This document shows positions 17,441 to 27,452 of a stretch of 64,000 nt of DNA, piece by piece (positions within the stretch are counted from its first letter, which is position 1; the number at the start of each line of letters is the position of its first letter). Source of the stretch: Acuticoccus sp038745295 (GTDB lineage: Bacteria > Pseudomonadota > Alphaproteobacteria > Rhizobiales > Amorphaceae); NCBI GenBank assembly GCA_038745295.1, contig JBCDLN010000001.1:6504-70503 (forward strand), written 5' to 3'. A program made the position numbers and the translations under genes. The notes below the pieces were generated by a model. It saw only the letters and a program-made list of their open reading frames with translations, was not told the origin of the DNA and made no database searches.

Positions 17441-17487
17441 CAGCGCCTCTCTCCTCAAGCCAAACGCGTGGCCGAGGCCTTACACCG

Positions 17488-19377
17488 CTAGAGCCGGCGC
17501 TGCCACAGCGGGCCGCTGGTGGCGAGCGGGGTGATGAGGGCCCCATTGCGGTAGTTGTTTTGCGCCTCAGCGGTGCCGTCTGCATCGGCCAAAAACACCG
17601 TCATCGTGCTGGGCTCAATAATCACGCTGCCGCTCACAATGTCTGGGTGGGTCAGCGTGCGTCCTGTGACGACAGCATCGGTTACGCGGATATTCTCCAC
17701 AATCGTGCCGTCGAGATGGGGGCGCAGCACAGTGTTGGTGCGGTCGCCCGCCGCGTCGAAGGTCTGCGCCATAATCGTGCTTGGCCGGGCCGATTGGCCT
17801 TTTGCGCCAAACACCACGTTGCCGGCCAGATTGTGCGCCGCGGCAAGGCCCGGCGACAGCCCATCAATGCGGCGCACGATGGAATCGGTGTGCACCTCGT
17901 CAAACACCACCTGGTCGGTGTTCATGACGATCATGTTGGCGGTCTCCACATAACCGCCCACAAAGCGGATCGTGCAATCCACGCCTGGCCCGTCATAGAG
18001 CGTTGCCGGCACACCGATCTCATCGGTGTGCAAACCGCCGAGCGAGAAGCGCGGCGACAGGAAGATCACGCTGGTTTCGTTGGAGGAATTCTCGCCGATG
18101 GAACCGAGCCGCCACGAGCTTTCCATGTACAAATTGGTCACCGTCATCGGGCCCGCAAAGGCCAACGAGCCGATGCGGAACACATTGATGATGTTGGACA
18201 TCGACACGTTGTGGATCACACCGCCAAAGCGGCCACGCTGCCGACCATTGAGATTGTTGGTCATGGCGATAAAGCAGCGGTGAAATTCGCAGTCCGCAAT
18301 GGTCACATTGCGTGACTGAGAATTGCCGATGGAAAGGCCATATTTGCTGTAGAAAAACCGGCAATCACGAACAGTGAGAAAGTCACCATTGGTGTCGACA
18401 TCCGCCGGCTGACAGGCAAGCCCAACAACAAAACCCTCAACAGCAACATTGATGAGGCGAACCGAGCTGGATGTCTTGCGGTTATACTGTGTGCCGTCAT
18501 CCCAGGCTGGGTAATTCACGTCCGGATAGCTGACGGACGGGCGCGGACCAGCGTACCCATCGATGACAATCCCCGCATAGGGGGCGTAGCGGCTGTCAGC
18601 GCTCGCGGGCAGACCATCGGGCAGCCACGCGTCTTCGCTGATGGCGTCCGCGTCGAGGATCATGTTTTGATAATGGCTGCGCAGGGGGCCGCGCACATAA
18701 AGGTCGGAGATCAGCGCCCCGCGCGCGCCCTGAATGTTGATCGCCGGGGCATCGGTGTGGCCGGCATAAATGATCGTGCCGGCGTGGTTGGTGAGCGGTG
18801 TGGCACCGTCCGAGGTCCCCGCAATCAGGTCCTCCTGGTCGATGATCCCGTCTTCGGCGAACGCTGTGGCACGGCCATAGGAGTTGCCGTGGCCCACCAA
18901 TGGAACAGTCCGAAACCCACTATCACCATAGCCGAGATGAATGGTGCGGCTGATGAAGATGATCCCCGCCGGAAGCAGCACCCGCGTGGGGCTGGACAGC
19001 GAGAACATGGCAATGTCGATGGCAAGCTGCAGGGCGTCGGTGTCGTCGGTCACGCCGTCGGCGACAATGCCTGTGGCGCGCGCATCAAGCCCAGCTGCTC
19101 CCTCCACCGGCAACAGGCAGGTGCCTGACGGCAAGATGATTTGCGGCACATTCGGGTTGGAGGCGACCACCTGGTAGGTGATGGCCTCCGCCTGTGTGGC
19201 CAAAAAGGTGCCCACATCGAAGGTGCGGTCGGTGGCGAGCAGTTCGGCGACGTTCGGAAACACGGCCGAGCCGCTGGAATCTAGCAAGGCCAGCAAAATC
19301 GTCGACATTTCCATGCCGGTCGTGGCCTTGGCCGTGCCGACGCGCTCTTCAATCAGGGTGCGGATGGCGGCGCTCAT
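17488..19377 (-). CDS. Right-handed beta-helix tailspike/pectate-lyase-fold protein A
   Basis: Predicted parallel beta-helix protein of the kind used by phage tailspikes and polysaccharide lyases or hydrolases. VADGVTDDTDALQLAIDIA is the signature start of a pectate-lyase-type helix, and many short IxIxN-type rungs follow (for example LRDCRFFYSKYGLSIGN and NVTIADCEFHRCFIA). 629 residues, no signal peptide. Its central part is paralogous to the protein at 22275 (shared SRYAPYAG, ACQPADVDTNGDF, GNSQSRNV and NGRQRG motifs). It overlaps the upstream gene by 4 bases (ATGA), so the two are translated together. An activity on the exopolysaccharide is inferred. Confidence 0.75.
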   Translation of the reverse strand: MSAAIRTLIEERVGTAKATTGMEMSTILLALLDSSGSAVFPNVAELLATDRTFDVGTFLATQAEAITYQVVASNPNVPQIILPSGTCLLPVEGAAGLDARATGIVADGVTDDTDALQLAIDIAMFSLSSPTRVLLPAGIIFISRTIHLGYGDSGFRTVPLVGHGNSYGRATAFAEDGIIDQEDLIAGTSDGATPLTNHAGTIIYAGHTDAPAINIQGARGALISDLYVRGPLRSHYQNMILDADAISEDAWLPDGLPASADSRYAPYAGIVIDGYAGPRPSVSYPDVNYPAWDDGTQYNRKTSSSVRLINVAVEGFVVGLACQPADVDTNGDFLTVRDCRFFYSKYGLSIGNSQSRNVTIADCEFHRCFIAMTNNLNGRQRGRFGGVIHNVSMSNIINVFRIGSLAFAGPMTVTNLYMESSWRLGSIGENSSNETSVIFLSPRFSLGGLHTDEIGVPATLYDGPGVDCTIRFVGGYVETANMIVMNTDQVVFDEVHTDSIVRRIDGLSPGLAAAHNLAGNVVFGAKGQSARPSTIMAQTFDAAGDRTNTVLRPHLDGTIVENIRVTDAVVTGRTLTHPDIVSGSVIIEPSTMTVFLADADGTAEAQNNYRNGALITPLATSGPLWQRRL

Positions 19378-21185
19378 GCAAAATCCTCCGGCGCGAAGTC
19401 ACCGCCGGTGAGGTCTCGACCAGCAATGAGGCTCATGGCCTGTGACAGTGTGGTGGGTGGTTGGATGTACTCGACGTTGGGTCGGGCGAGGCCGGCACCG
19501 GTGCTGCCGATCGCGCCGGTGATGGTCCAGTTGCCGTTCAGCGGATCGGCAACACGCATCGCCGACGTGATGGAGTTGGCATCAAGCGCCGTCGCGCTTT
19601 GCCAACCGGCCAGATTACCGCTGGTCGCGACGGTCGTCCCGCTCGCGTACCACCGGCCGTGGCCGCCAAAGACGTTGTGGTCGCTCACCGCGGCGTCGTT
19701 GCTTTGCAAGCGGACGAAACCTTCATCGGTCACAAAGATCGTCGTCTGAACATCAACGCTGACGGTGCCATCAATCCCCCCGGTGAGGAGCAGGAAGGTG
19801 TTGCCGGACACCGTGCCCACCTCCCGCATCTCCAAGATGGACTGGGTGATTTTCGCGTGGCGAAGGTTGTTCCAGCCGGTGACGCCGTCCGGCACTGAGA
19901 GGCGCAGGCCATCCAATGTGGTTGGCGTTGTGCCAGCCGAGGCCGTTGAAATCCCCGTCTTGCCGGTTGCGGGGACACGGTCATAGGTCACCGACATGTC
20001 GGTGGCTGTGAGCGAGCCGCCCGGCCCATGGTCGGCCACCTGCAAGGCGCCGTTGCGCAGCGATGTGCGATTGATCGTGACCGCGGCGGCGTCCGCAGGG
20101 TTGATCCGGCATTCAACCACAGCGCAGTCGTTGAGCGTCCAGGCCGGATACCGCTCCGCATTGGCGCCGCGGTGGGCGGCGAATCCGTCGATGTTGGTGC
20201 TGTCCCGAACGGCTGGGGTTGCAAGGGCCATGCAGCGGTTCGATAGGCACGGCTCAGCGCGAAGGTCCGGTGCGTTGGAGGAAAATGCGATGACAATCGC
20301 GTCGCGCCGGCTGTCAGCAAAACGGTGCACGCCAATACAATCGCGAAACTCTCCGGTCTCCATCGTCATCTGCTGGCTGACGCCGTCGAACGCGAGACAG
20401 CGGTCGAACACGCAGCGCCGCTTGCCCTCAATGGCGCCGACGTGGTTGCCCGCCCGATACACAGCCACCTCTCGCACCAGGCTGTCATCGCCCACGCGCA
20501 CGCCCACTTGCCGGACAGCGCCGAAATAGGCCTTGCCGTCGCTGCGCGCGTCGGTGGAGCCGTGCGGGTGAACGTAGGCCGAGACGGTGTTGGCGGCCGA
20601 TGCGGGGGTGAATGGCGCTGCCGGATCGGCGCCAAGCTCCGCCGCGTCAATCCAAAATGAGCCCGGTGTCGCCGCGCAGTCGCTGAGCGAGGGCGCGAAG
20701 GCCAAATGGGTGACGTCGGCGGCAAACACATCGTCGGTGCCGTCGGGATGCTCGAAAAACTGCAGCCAGGTCTCGCCCGTTTCGCCGCCCTCCCAGCTAA
20801 AGGGCTGGCTGTAGACGGTGCCAAAATTATCGCCGCGTTCGGCCGCGGTCTGCCAGGCGCCTGACAGTTCATCATCGCCGCGCACTTGGGGCATGCCGAG
20901 CGTCACCACGTCGCCGTGCGCGGTGACGGTGACGGTGCTGAGGCCCGACAGGTCGAGGCTTTCGCGGAACACGCTGCCTGCGGCAAGGCTCAGCACCGCG
21001 CCCGGACCGTTGGCGAGCGCTGCGGCGCGGCCGGCCGCCAGAGTGCGCAGCGGTGCGCCGGGTGAGCCATCATTGCTGTCGTTGCCGGACAGGGCATTGA
21101 TGAGAAAAGTTGAAGTGGTGGGCGGGAGCGCATCATCCGATGACCCCCGCCGACCCCCCAAGGAAAGACCGAGTGCAATGTCCAT
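19374..21185 (-). CDS. Right-handed beta-helix surface protein B
   Basis: About 600 residues. The first part (TFLINALSGNDSNDGSPGAPLRTLAAG) is the opening common to bacterial parallel beta-helix proteins that carry DUF1565-like repeats; the middle and C-terminal parts show repeated short strands (VFDRCLAFDGVSQ, NDCAVVECRINPADAAAVTIN). The frame is open to 21398 but that extension is low-complexity, and the ATG at 21185 (MDIALGLSLGGRRG) is favoured. It shares its 4-base stop/start overlap with protein A. No catalytic residues could be assigned. It could be a structural or lyase component for the polysaccharide, or a tail-fibre-like relic. Confidence 0.65.
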   Translation of the reverse strand: MDIALGLSLGGRRGSSDDALPPTTSTFLINALSGNDSNDGSPGAPLRTLAAGRAAALANGPGAVLSLAAGSVFRESLDLSGLSTVTVTAHGDVVTLGMPQVRGDDELSGAWQTAAERGDNFGTVYSQPFSWEGGETGETWLQFFEHPDGTDDVFAADVTHLAFAPSLSDCAATPGSFWIDAAELGADPAAPFTPASAANTVSAYVHPHGSTDARSDGKAYFGAVRQVGVRVGDDSLVREVAVYRAGNHVGAIEGKRRCVFDRCLAFDGVSQQMTMETGEFRDCIGVHRFADSRRDAIVIAFSSNAPDLRAEPCLSNRCMALATPAVRDSTNIDGFAAHRGANAERYPAWTLNDCAVVECRINPADAAAVTINRTSLRNGALQVADHGPGGSLTATDMSVTYDRVPATGKTGISTASAGTTPTTLDGLRLSVPDGVTGWNNLRHAKITQSILEMREVGTVSGNTFLLLTGGIDGTVSVDVQTTIFVTDEGFVRLQSNDAAVSDHNVFGGHGRWYASGTTVATSGNLAGWQSATALDANSITSAMRVADPLNGNWTITGAIGSTGAGLARPNVEYIQPPTTLSQAMSLIAGRDLTGGDFAPEDFA

Positions 21186-21465
21186 CAGCGCCGCCGATTT
21201 GGTGTGTCCAACACCCCTTTCAGCCGTTTCGTCACCAGAACGGTCCCCCTTAAACTTCGACTTCAAGTTGTAAGTGCCGCCTGATCGTGGGGGATTATTT
21301 CGTGAGCGGTCGGTGAAACGCCGCATGACTGGGGCGCTGTTAGGGTGAGGCGACGGGTATTGCGGGGCCGCCTCGTTGTCCCGCGCTGTGGGTGCCATCT
21401 ATGAGGTCTTGGGTGCGGGTTTGGCCTAACGGCCTTGACCGGCTGCAATTGCGGAGGGCTGGGAA

Positions 21466-22221
21466 ATGGATGCGGTGAATGCGCCGGGCACGGGCAATGG
21501 GACGGCGGAGACCCAGCCCGCCGCGCCTGACGACGCTTACCAGCGCTACACCGCGTGGAAGGGCTGGCACGACCATTTCACCATCACGCCGGTGCGGGCC
21601 CGCTACTACCGGTTGGAAACCAAAGGGGCCGCCATTTCCGGCGCGAATGTCTTAGAAATCGGCTTTGGGGTGGGCGAATTCCTCGCCTTCGCGCAGGCTG
21701 AGGGCGCCACCGTGGCGGGCACCGAAATCATCCCGGAGCTCATTGAGGCGGCCCAAGCGCACGGCGTGGAGCTTCTACCGCCTGAAATTGAAGCTGTGGC
21801 CGAGGCCCACGCCGGCCGGTTCGACACCATCGCCGCCTTCGATGTGTTTGAGCACTTTGTCATGGAGGATGTGATCGCGCGGCTCGATGCCTGCCACACC
21901 ATGCTGAAACCTGGCGGCCGGCTGATCCTGCGCTTTCCCAACGGTCAGAGCCCGTTTGGCCTCACCCAGCAGCATGGCGATCCGACCCACCGCTCAGCGC
22001 TCTCGCTCGCCAATCTGACGCCCTATTTGTCGCGCAAAGACTGGCAGGTGGTCGGCTATCGCGGCCAGGTCATCGTCGGCGGCGGGACGGTGCTGCACAG
22101 CGCGGTGCGCTTCGTGCGCACCACCTTGCGCGGTGCGATCGCCGCCGCTCTGCGCTTCATCTACTGCGTCCACCATCCGTTTGACGCTGTGGTGGTGCTG
22201 ACCTTGAAAAAGGGGGGCTGA
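21466..22221 (+). CDS. Class I SAM-dependent methyltransferase
   Basis: Methyltransferase with the seven-strand fold. VLEIGFGVGEFLAFAQAEG is motif I, AFDVFEHFVMEDVIARLDACHTMLKPGGRLILRFPNG gives motifs II-III. 251 residues. GGAGGG lies 8 bases before the ATG. This UbiG-like form is frequent in polysaccharide loci, where it methylates a sugar or a terminal phosphate; the acceptor is unknown. It sits between divergent beta-helix genes and may be co-transcribed with the next gene, 53 bases downstream. Confidence 0.83.
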   Translation: MDAVNAPGTGNGTAETQPAAPDDAYQRYTAWKGWHDHFTITPVRARYYRLETKGAAISGANVLEIGFGVGEFLAFAQAEGATVAGTEIIPELIEAAQAHGVELLPPEIEAVAEAHAGRFDTIAAFDVFEHFVMEDVIARLDACHTMLKPGGRLILRFPNGQSPFGLTQQHGDPTHRSALSLANLTPYLSRKDWQVVGYRGQVIVGGGTVLHSAVRFVRTTLRGAIAAALRFIYCVHHPFDAVVVLTLKKGG

Positions 22222-22274
22222 TAAAGCCGTCCGGCGCCAAGGCAGGGCCCCAACATGAAGGGAGGCGAAGAGCG

Positions 22275-24482
22275 GTGACCCACCACACCGTGCGCGATCT
22301 GAGGCGCCTGTTCAGCGCCAGTGCCCCGTTGCCGGCGTTGGCGTTCGGCGATCTTCTCACCACAGCGCGCGAAGGGCTCGTGTTTGATGTGGTTCCCGCG
22401 CCAAGGGACGGTGCGCGCGCCGCGGACACCCCGCCGCCGGTCATGATTCCGGCCCTCGCCTCAGAGGGCCTGGCGCTCGCCCCCATCCCAGGCCCGCTGG
22501 GCTTTGATGTGCGCGCATTCGGGGCCCGCGGCGACAACCGGCAAGACGACACCGCCGCCCTGCAGCACGCCATCGACACCGCCCTTTATGGCCCCGTGCG
22601 GGCGCCTGTGAGCCTGCCCCCGGGCCGCTTCATCCTCACCGATACGCTGCATCTTGGCTATGGCACCACCTTCACAGGCCTGACCTTCACCGGGGCAGGC
22701 CGGGTCTATCGCGGCAACGCCCACCGCTTTGCCGGCACTGTGTTGGTTGCGCGCCAAACCGACCGCCCGGCGCTCAACATCCAGGCCGCGCGCGGGACCA
22801 TTGTCTCCGGCCTCACGCTTCTGGGGGAAGCCGGCGCAATAATGGCCGAGCACGGCATGGGCCATCCGCTGCGCGCCACCCGGCCCGACACCACCCTTAG
22901 CGATTGGGTGGACCCGGCGCTCCCGCCGAGCGCTGCGAGCCGCTACGCCCCCTACGCCGGCCTGACCATCGACGCTTATGGCGGCGAGCCCCCCTCCCCC
23001 GCCTATCCGGATGTGGCGCTGCCCGCCTTTGCCGGCGCGGACGGCCAATATGGCAAGCGCACGTCGAGCAATGTGCAGCTGCGCGACATGGTGATCTCAG
23101 GCTTCGTGGTGGGGGTGGCGGTGCAGCCCGCGGACGTGGATGCGAACGGCGATTTCACTGCGATCAACAACCTTCTGATTGAACGCTGCGTCTATGCCGT
23201 CAGCGTGGGCAATTCCCAAAGCCGCAATGTGGCGATCCGCGACAGCCAGATTCACCAGGTCTTTTGCGCCTTCACCAACAACACCCACGGTCGTCAGCGG
23301 GGCCACTTTGGTGGCAGCATCGACAATGTGTCGATGTCCTTCACCACCAATATTTTTCAGTTCGGCACGAGCGCTTATGTCGGCCCGCTGACGGTGCAAA
23401 ACCTTTACGCTGAAAGCACTTACAGGATCGGCGACATTGCCTCCGTCACCGGCAATGAGACCGCGGTGATCGTGCAGGCTTCGGTGTTTAAGCTGGGCGC
23501 GCAGACCGATCTGCGCGGCGTTCCGGCGTCTTCGTTGTCGCTCGGCGGCGCACCCTTTGCCATGCGCTTTGTGGGCTGTTCCTTTGCCTATCCGCAGTTC
23601 CTTGTGATTGCGGGCGCCCCCGCTCACTTTGAGGACTGCCGGCTCGCACGGCGTCCGCAGGGCGGGCCTTTGGCCCGCAACAGGGTCGCCGATCAGGGCC
23701 TGCGCGCCGCGCTCAACGCCACAGCGAGTGGCCTCCTCATTGGTCCTGACGGTTTTGTTCCGGATGAGACGGGGCAATCACTCCTGTGGCGGCCCTATGA
23801 GGCGCTCACAGGCGTGCGCCTTGGCGCCGCCACAAGCCTGGCGCGCGAGGCCACCGAGGGGCCAACACCGCTCACCATCCACACGCCTGACATTGTTCGC
23901 CAGGGGATCCGCTTTGCCACCCCCACCCCGCATATGGCCGTTGGCCCGGCGCTGTTTGAGCGCGTTGAGGTGGACTTGAATGGCGACGGTGCGATGGTCA
24001 CGGCAACGCTTGCGGGCGCGGAGATGGCCTTTGGCGCACCGCAGATGGGCGACATCATCATCGTGGGGCGCGACAGCGAGGCGGTACTCGTTGTGGAGGA
24101 GCGCAAGGGACCCACGGTCCGTTTCCGGCAAATCAGCCCCACAGGCGGTGCGGCATCGAGCGCGCCGGCGCCGCTGACCATGCCGGGCACGCTCATTGTC
24201 ACCCGGCGTGTGGCATTGCCGGCTCCGATGCGCATTGCCACCGCGGCCGACCACACCGATGCCCGCCTCGTGGTGGACGAGGCTTTGGCGGACCTTTTGG
24301 CCACTCTGGCGCCCGGCGCTTGGGTTCAGCTGGCAGCAGCCGACCGAACCGTCTTCGGTCGGCCGCCCCGCATTGTTGATCTGAATGTGCAGGCTCAGCG
24401 GATCACATTTGACCGCCCGGCCCGCGAGACAAAGGCGCTGATGGCCGTCATCTGCCTCGTCACCGACCCCGCAATCCGCTGA
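22275..24482 (+). CDS. Right-handed beta-helix tailspike/pectate-lyase-fold protein C
   Basis: 735 residues, GTG start with GGGAGG about 9 bases upstream. DVRAFGARGDNRQDDTAALQHAID (about 75-98) is the conserved beginning of the pectate-lyase-like helix. The next 300 residues follow protein A (17488) closely, including HLGYG, NIQAARG, ASRYAPYAG, QPADVDANGDF, GNSQSRNV and HGRQRG. The N-terminal 70 and C-terminal 250 residues are different, so the conserved helix has been joined to different ends. It converges on the polymerase gene with a 23-base overlap of the 3' ends. Probable exopolysaccharide-binding or -cleaving protein. Confidence 0.72.
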   Translation: MTHHTVRDLRRLFSASAPLPALAFGDLLTTAREGLVFDVVPAPRDGARAADTPPPVMIPALASEGLALAPIPGPLGFDVRAFGARGDNRQDDTAALQHAIDTALYGPVRAPVSLPPGRFILTDTLHLGYGTTFTGLTFTGAGRVYRGNAHRFAGTVLVARQTDRPALNIQAARGTIVSGLTLLGEAGAIMAEHGMGHPLRATRPDTTLSDWVDPALPPSAASRYAPYAGLTIDAYGGEPPSPAYPDVALPAFAGADGQYGKRTSSNVQLRDMVISGFVVGVAVQPADVDANGDFTAINNLLIERCVYAVSVGNSQSRNVAIRDSQIHQVFCAFTNNTHGRQRGHFGGSIDNVSMSFTTNIFQFGTSAYVGPLTVQNLYAESTYRIGDIASVTGNETAVIVQASVFKLGAQTDLRGVPASSLSLGGAPFAMRFVGCSFAYPQFLVIAGAPAHFEDCRLARRPQGGPLARNRVADQGLRAALNATASGLLIGPDGFVPDETGQSLLWRPYEALTGVRLGAATSLAREATEGPTPLTIHTPDIVRQGIRFATPTPHMAVGPALFERVEVDLNGDGAMVTATLAGAEMAFGAPQMGDIIIVGRDSEAVLVVEERKGPTVRFRQISPTGGAASSAPAPLTMPGTLIVTRRVALPAPMRIATAADHTDARLVVDEALADLLATLAPGAWVQLAAADRTVFGRPPRIVDLNVQAQRITFDRPARETKALMAVICLVTDPAIR

Positions 24483-26157
24483 CGGGACGGCGTCTGGGAT
24501 CTGTTCTGAGGTCTGGGCGCTGATTTGGAGGTAGACCGTGTGGGTGAAGTTTCGACCGTCGTTTTCGCTGGTCATTGGCCATCTCACCTTTGAGAACGCC
24601 CGAAAAAAGATAGAATACCAGCATATACGCCGCGATAATCGGCAATGATCCAATGAATCCATTGATCAAATATTTGTTTGTTCCGGCGGCAACCCAAATT
24701 AACATATAAAGAACAAGCGGAAAATAAATGAAATCGCGTTCTAAAACCCACTTCAAAGCCAGACGACCTGTAAATCCAAACACAAATCCGATAAATGGAG
24801 CGATAATAATCAACCCAAGCCATCCGTAATGCCAATACATATCGCCATAGATTGAAATTCCGACAAGAGTTTCGGTCTCTCGTCCGAGCAAAATTGAGTA
24901 AAAATACTTGCCTGGCCCTTCAAATAAGGGTTTTTCAGGCCACAAGAAGCGCGGGATAAAGCGCATCCAGGCCGTTTCAACGGTGCGGCTGGCATAACCG
25001 GAATCGTAAAGCAGCATCGCCTTGGCAATGGGCGAGGCATAATCGAGGCGCATCCACCACCACTGTGCGGTGCGCTCTTCGTCAATGACATAGTCTGGCG
25101 TGCCGCTGGCGCCTGACCCCGTCACATAAGCCGTCAGCACGTTGACGCGGTCGCCATAACCGCCGCTGTTGATTTCGCCGTGCAGCAGAAAGAGCTCGCT
25201 GCGCGCATGGGTGACCAACGGCGTGGAGAGCGAGAAAGCGACCGCTGTGAGCGCCGCACCGAGTGCCAGCTCCTTCAGACGCTGCCGCGCCAGATAGATG
25301 CCGAGGATCGGAAAGACCAGCGCCACCACCAGCTCGCTCTTGGCAAAGGACAACAGCGTCAGCACCAAGTGAGCGCCCCACAAGACGATAAGGGGGATCA
25401 CCCAACGGCCGCCCCGCTTGGAGGCGGCGATATAGGCCAGCAGCGCGAGGCCAAGATCGACCAGAAAGCTCAGCGAGCCCAGAATCCCAGGTATGACAAT
25501 GGGGATGATCCCCCAATCGGCTGGTTTGACGAGGCCGTAGCGAAACAATCCGCCCACCACGATCACCGCGAGCGCAACGGGGGCGAGGCGTTCGGGATCC
25601 ACAAAGCGGTTGGCGTCTTGCCACACATGCTTGGGCACCCGCGGCGGCGCGAACACGGACAAAGCCGCCGCGATCCCACTCAACAGCAGCGGCACGGCGA
25701 TCGAGATCAACAGATTGGCGCGTAACAATTCAGAGGGTGTTGCGGTCAAGGGATGGCCCGCTTTGGCGAGCAGTGTCGCCTCGCTGCCAAAGACATTCAC
25801 CAGAGGTCCTAAGTAGAGAAAAACAATACTTTGTAATGGCGCCCAAAAGAACGCTGTCCATATGGTTTCAGGTAAGCATCTCACACAATTGTAGATCAGC
25901 GCTGACAGCACGGCCACGCTGTATAGCGGGAGGAGTGTGTTGATGAATGTCAAAGTGGTGTCGCTGAGATTGCCACTGCTGACAAGCAGCAGCAAAATCA
26001 GCGCTGGCGGTACAAGAAGCCCAATGGCGGTCCAATAGTGACGGCGCAACAGCGCATACGGATAGGGCACGGCGTCTGACGGCCGGCCGCTGCGCGGCAC
26101 CGGGCGAGGTCCCGCGATGGGGGTGTTCGCGCCGCTGTTCGGAGGGGACAGCGTCAT
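24460..26157 (-). CDS. Polysaccharide polymerase-like multi-pass membrane protein (Wzy-like)
   Basis: About 565 residues with a cytoplasmic N-tail and some twelve hydrophobic spans, a large loop near residues 330-400, and a basic C-tail. This is the topology of O-antigen/oligosaccharide repeat-unit polymerases, which are poorly conserved in sequence; the call rests on topology and on lying in a polysaccharide locus. The frame is open to 26175, but GGAAGG precedes the ATG at 26157. The 3' third (about 24590-24960) is strikingly AT-rich against the GC-rich 5' part, suggesting the gene is a recombinant. A ligase or unrelated transporter is not excluded. Confidence 0.65.
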   Translation of the reverse strand: MTLSPPNSGANTPIAGPRPVPRSGRPSDAVPYPYALLRRHYWTAIGLLVPPALILLLLVSSGNLSDTTLTFINTLLPLYSVAVLSALIYNCVRCLPETIWTAFFWAPLQSIVFLYLGPLVNVFGSEATLLAKAGHPLTATPSELLRANLLISIAVPLLLSGIAAALSVFAPPRVPKHVWQDANRFVDPERLAPVALAVIVVGGLFRYGLVKPADWGIIPIVIPGILGSLSFLVDLGLALLAYIAASKRGGRWVIPLIVLWGAHLVLTLLSFAKSELVVALVFPILGIYLARQRLKELALGAALTAVAFSLSTPLVTHARSELFLLHGEINSGGYGDRVNVLTAYVTGSGASGTPDYVIDEERTAQWWWMRLDYASPIAKAMLLYDSGYASRTVETAWMRFIPRFLWPEKPLFEGPGKYFYSILLGRETETLVGISIYGDMYWHYGWLGLIIIAPFIGFVFGFTGRLALKWVLERDFIYFPLVLYMLIWVAAGTNKYLINGFIGSLPIIAAYMLVFYLFSGVLKGEMANDQRKRRSKLHPHGLPPNQRPDLRTDPRRRPVSGLRGR

Positions 26158-26235
26158 CCTCTTTGCGCCTTCCATGCCCTGTTGGCCAGATGATGGCCCA
26201 TTGACGAGGTCCGCACCCTAGGCAACACACCCGCC

Positions 26236-27432
26236 GTGAGCCCAGACAACACGTTGCGAACAAGGACGGACGGCGGCCCGCTGCGCGCTTTGCATGTCTC
26301 GCCCACCTTTTATCCAGCCACCCGCTGGGGCGGCCCGATTTTCTCCACGCTGACCCTTTGCAATGGACTGCAACGCACTGGCAAGGTCAGCGTCACGGTG
26401 TTGACCACCGATGCCGCGGGCCCCGCCCGGGGTGACCGGCTCGATGGGCCGCGCCAGGCCCATTTCGAGGCCGGCTACGACGTCACCTATGCAAGGCGCA
26501 TTGCGGGCAAGGACGTGTCGCTGGAGCTGATGGCACAGCTCCTCCCTGCCATGCGCCGCGCCGACCTGGTGCACCTCACGGCCACCTATTCGGCGCCGAC
26601 CCTACCAACGCTCGCCGCCGCCAAGTTCTTGGGAAAGCCGCTGGTGTGGTCGCCTCGGGGCGCTCTGCAAGCACGGCAAGAGTGGCAGGGCGCGGCGAGC
26701 AAGGCCAAGGTGGTGTTTGAGGCCGCGTGCCGGCGGCTCCTGCCCCGCCGCGCGGTGCTCCACGTCACCTCAGAGGCGGAACGGGAACTGAGCCGCCGCG
26801 CGATCCCGATCCCCGCCGCCGTTGTGCCGAACGCGGTTCAGATGCCGCCCGATCCGGCGCCTCGCACTTACCGTCCGGACGGTGCGCTGCGGCTTGCTTT
26901 CCTCAGCCGCGTCCACCCCAAAAAAGGGCTCGAAACCCTGATTGAGGCGCTCAAAACCCTCCCCGCCCCCACAACGCTCGCCATTTATGGCGAAGCGGAC
27001 GCTGGCTATGCAGATGCGCTCAAAGCCCAAGCCGCCGCGGCCGGTGTCGCCGACCGTGTCACCTTCCACGGCCACGTGACGAACGAGGCGAAGGAGCGCG
27101 CTTACGAAAACGCCGACATCTTCGTGTTGCCGAGCTTTTCGGAGAATTTCGGCATGGTGATCGCCGAAGCGCTCGCCCATCGCACCCCCGTGGTCACCAC
27201 CACGGCAACGCCATGGCAGATGCTGCACGAAGCCGGCTGCGGGCGCCTCGTTGCGCCAGGTGACAGCGCTGCGCTTGGCCAAGCGATCACCGAGATCGCT
27301 GGCGGCGACTTTGCCGCCATGGGCGCGGCCGGCCGGTCGCTGGTGGAGGACCATTATGGCGAGGCCGCGCTCGCGAGCGCCATGGTTGATGTCTATGCGG
27401 CACTGGTGTCTGAGGGACCCCCATTCCCTTGA
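26236..27432 (+). CDS. Glycosyltransferase family 4
   Basis: GT-B retaining glycosyltransferase. RALHVSPTFYPATRWGGP opens the N-domain with the acceptor-side glycine pair; LAFLSRVHPKKGLETLIEALK is the C-domain start; FVLPSFSENFGMVIAEALAHRTPVVTT carries the EX7E-type donor-binding motif. 398 residues. GTG start, weak ribosome site. The stop overlaps a potential TTG start of the acetyltransferase gene, so the two are probably translated together. It may be mannosyl-, fucosyl- or galactosyl-transferring; the sequence does not say. Confidence 0.85.
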   Translation: MSPDNTLRTRTDGGPLRALHVSPTFYPATRWGGPIFSTLTLCNGLQRTGKVSVTVLTTDAAGPARGDRLDGPRQAHFEAGYDVTYARRIAGKDVSLELMAQLLPAMRRADLVHLTATYSAPTLPTLAAAKFLGKPLVWSPRGALQARQEWQGAASKAKVVFEAACRRLLPRRAVLHVTSEAERELSRRAIPIPAAVVPNAVQMPPDPAPRTYRPDGALRLAFLSRVHPKKGLETLIEALKTLPAPTTLAIYGEADAGYADALKAQAAAAGVADRVTFHGHVTNEAKERAYENADIFVLPSFSENFGMVIAEALAHRTPVVTTTATPWQMLHEAGCGRLVAPGDSAALGQAITEIAGGDFAAMGAAGRSLVEDHYGEAALASAMVDVYAALVSEGPPFP

Positions 27433-27452
27433 GCGAGAGAGACATCCCCGCC

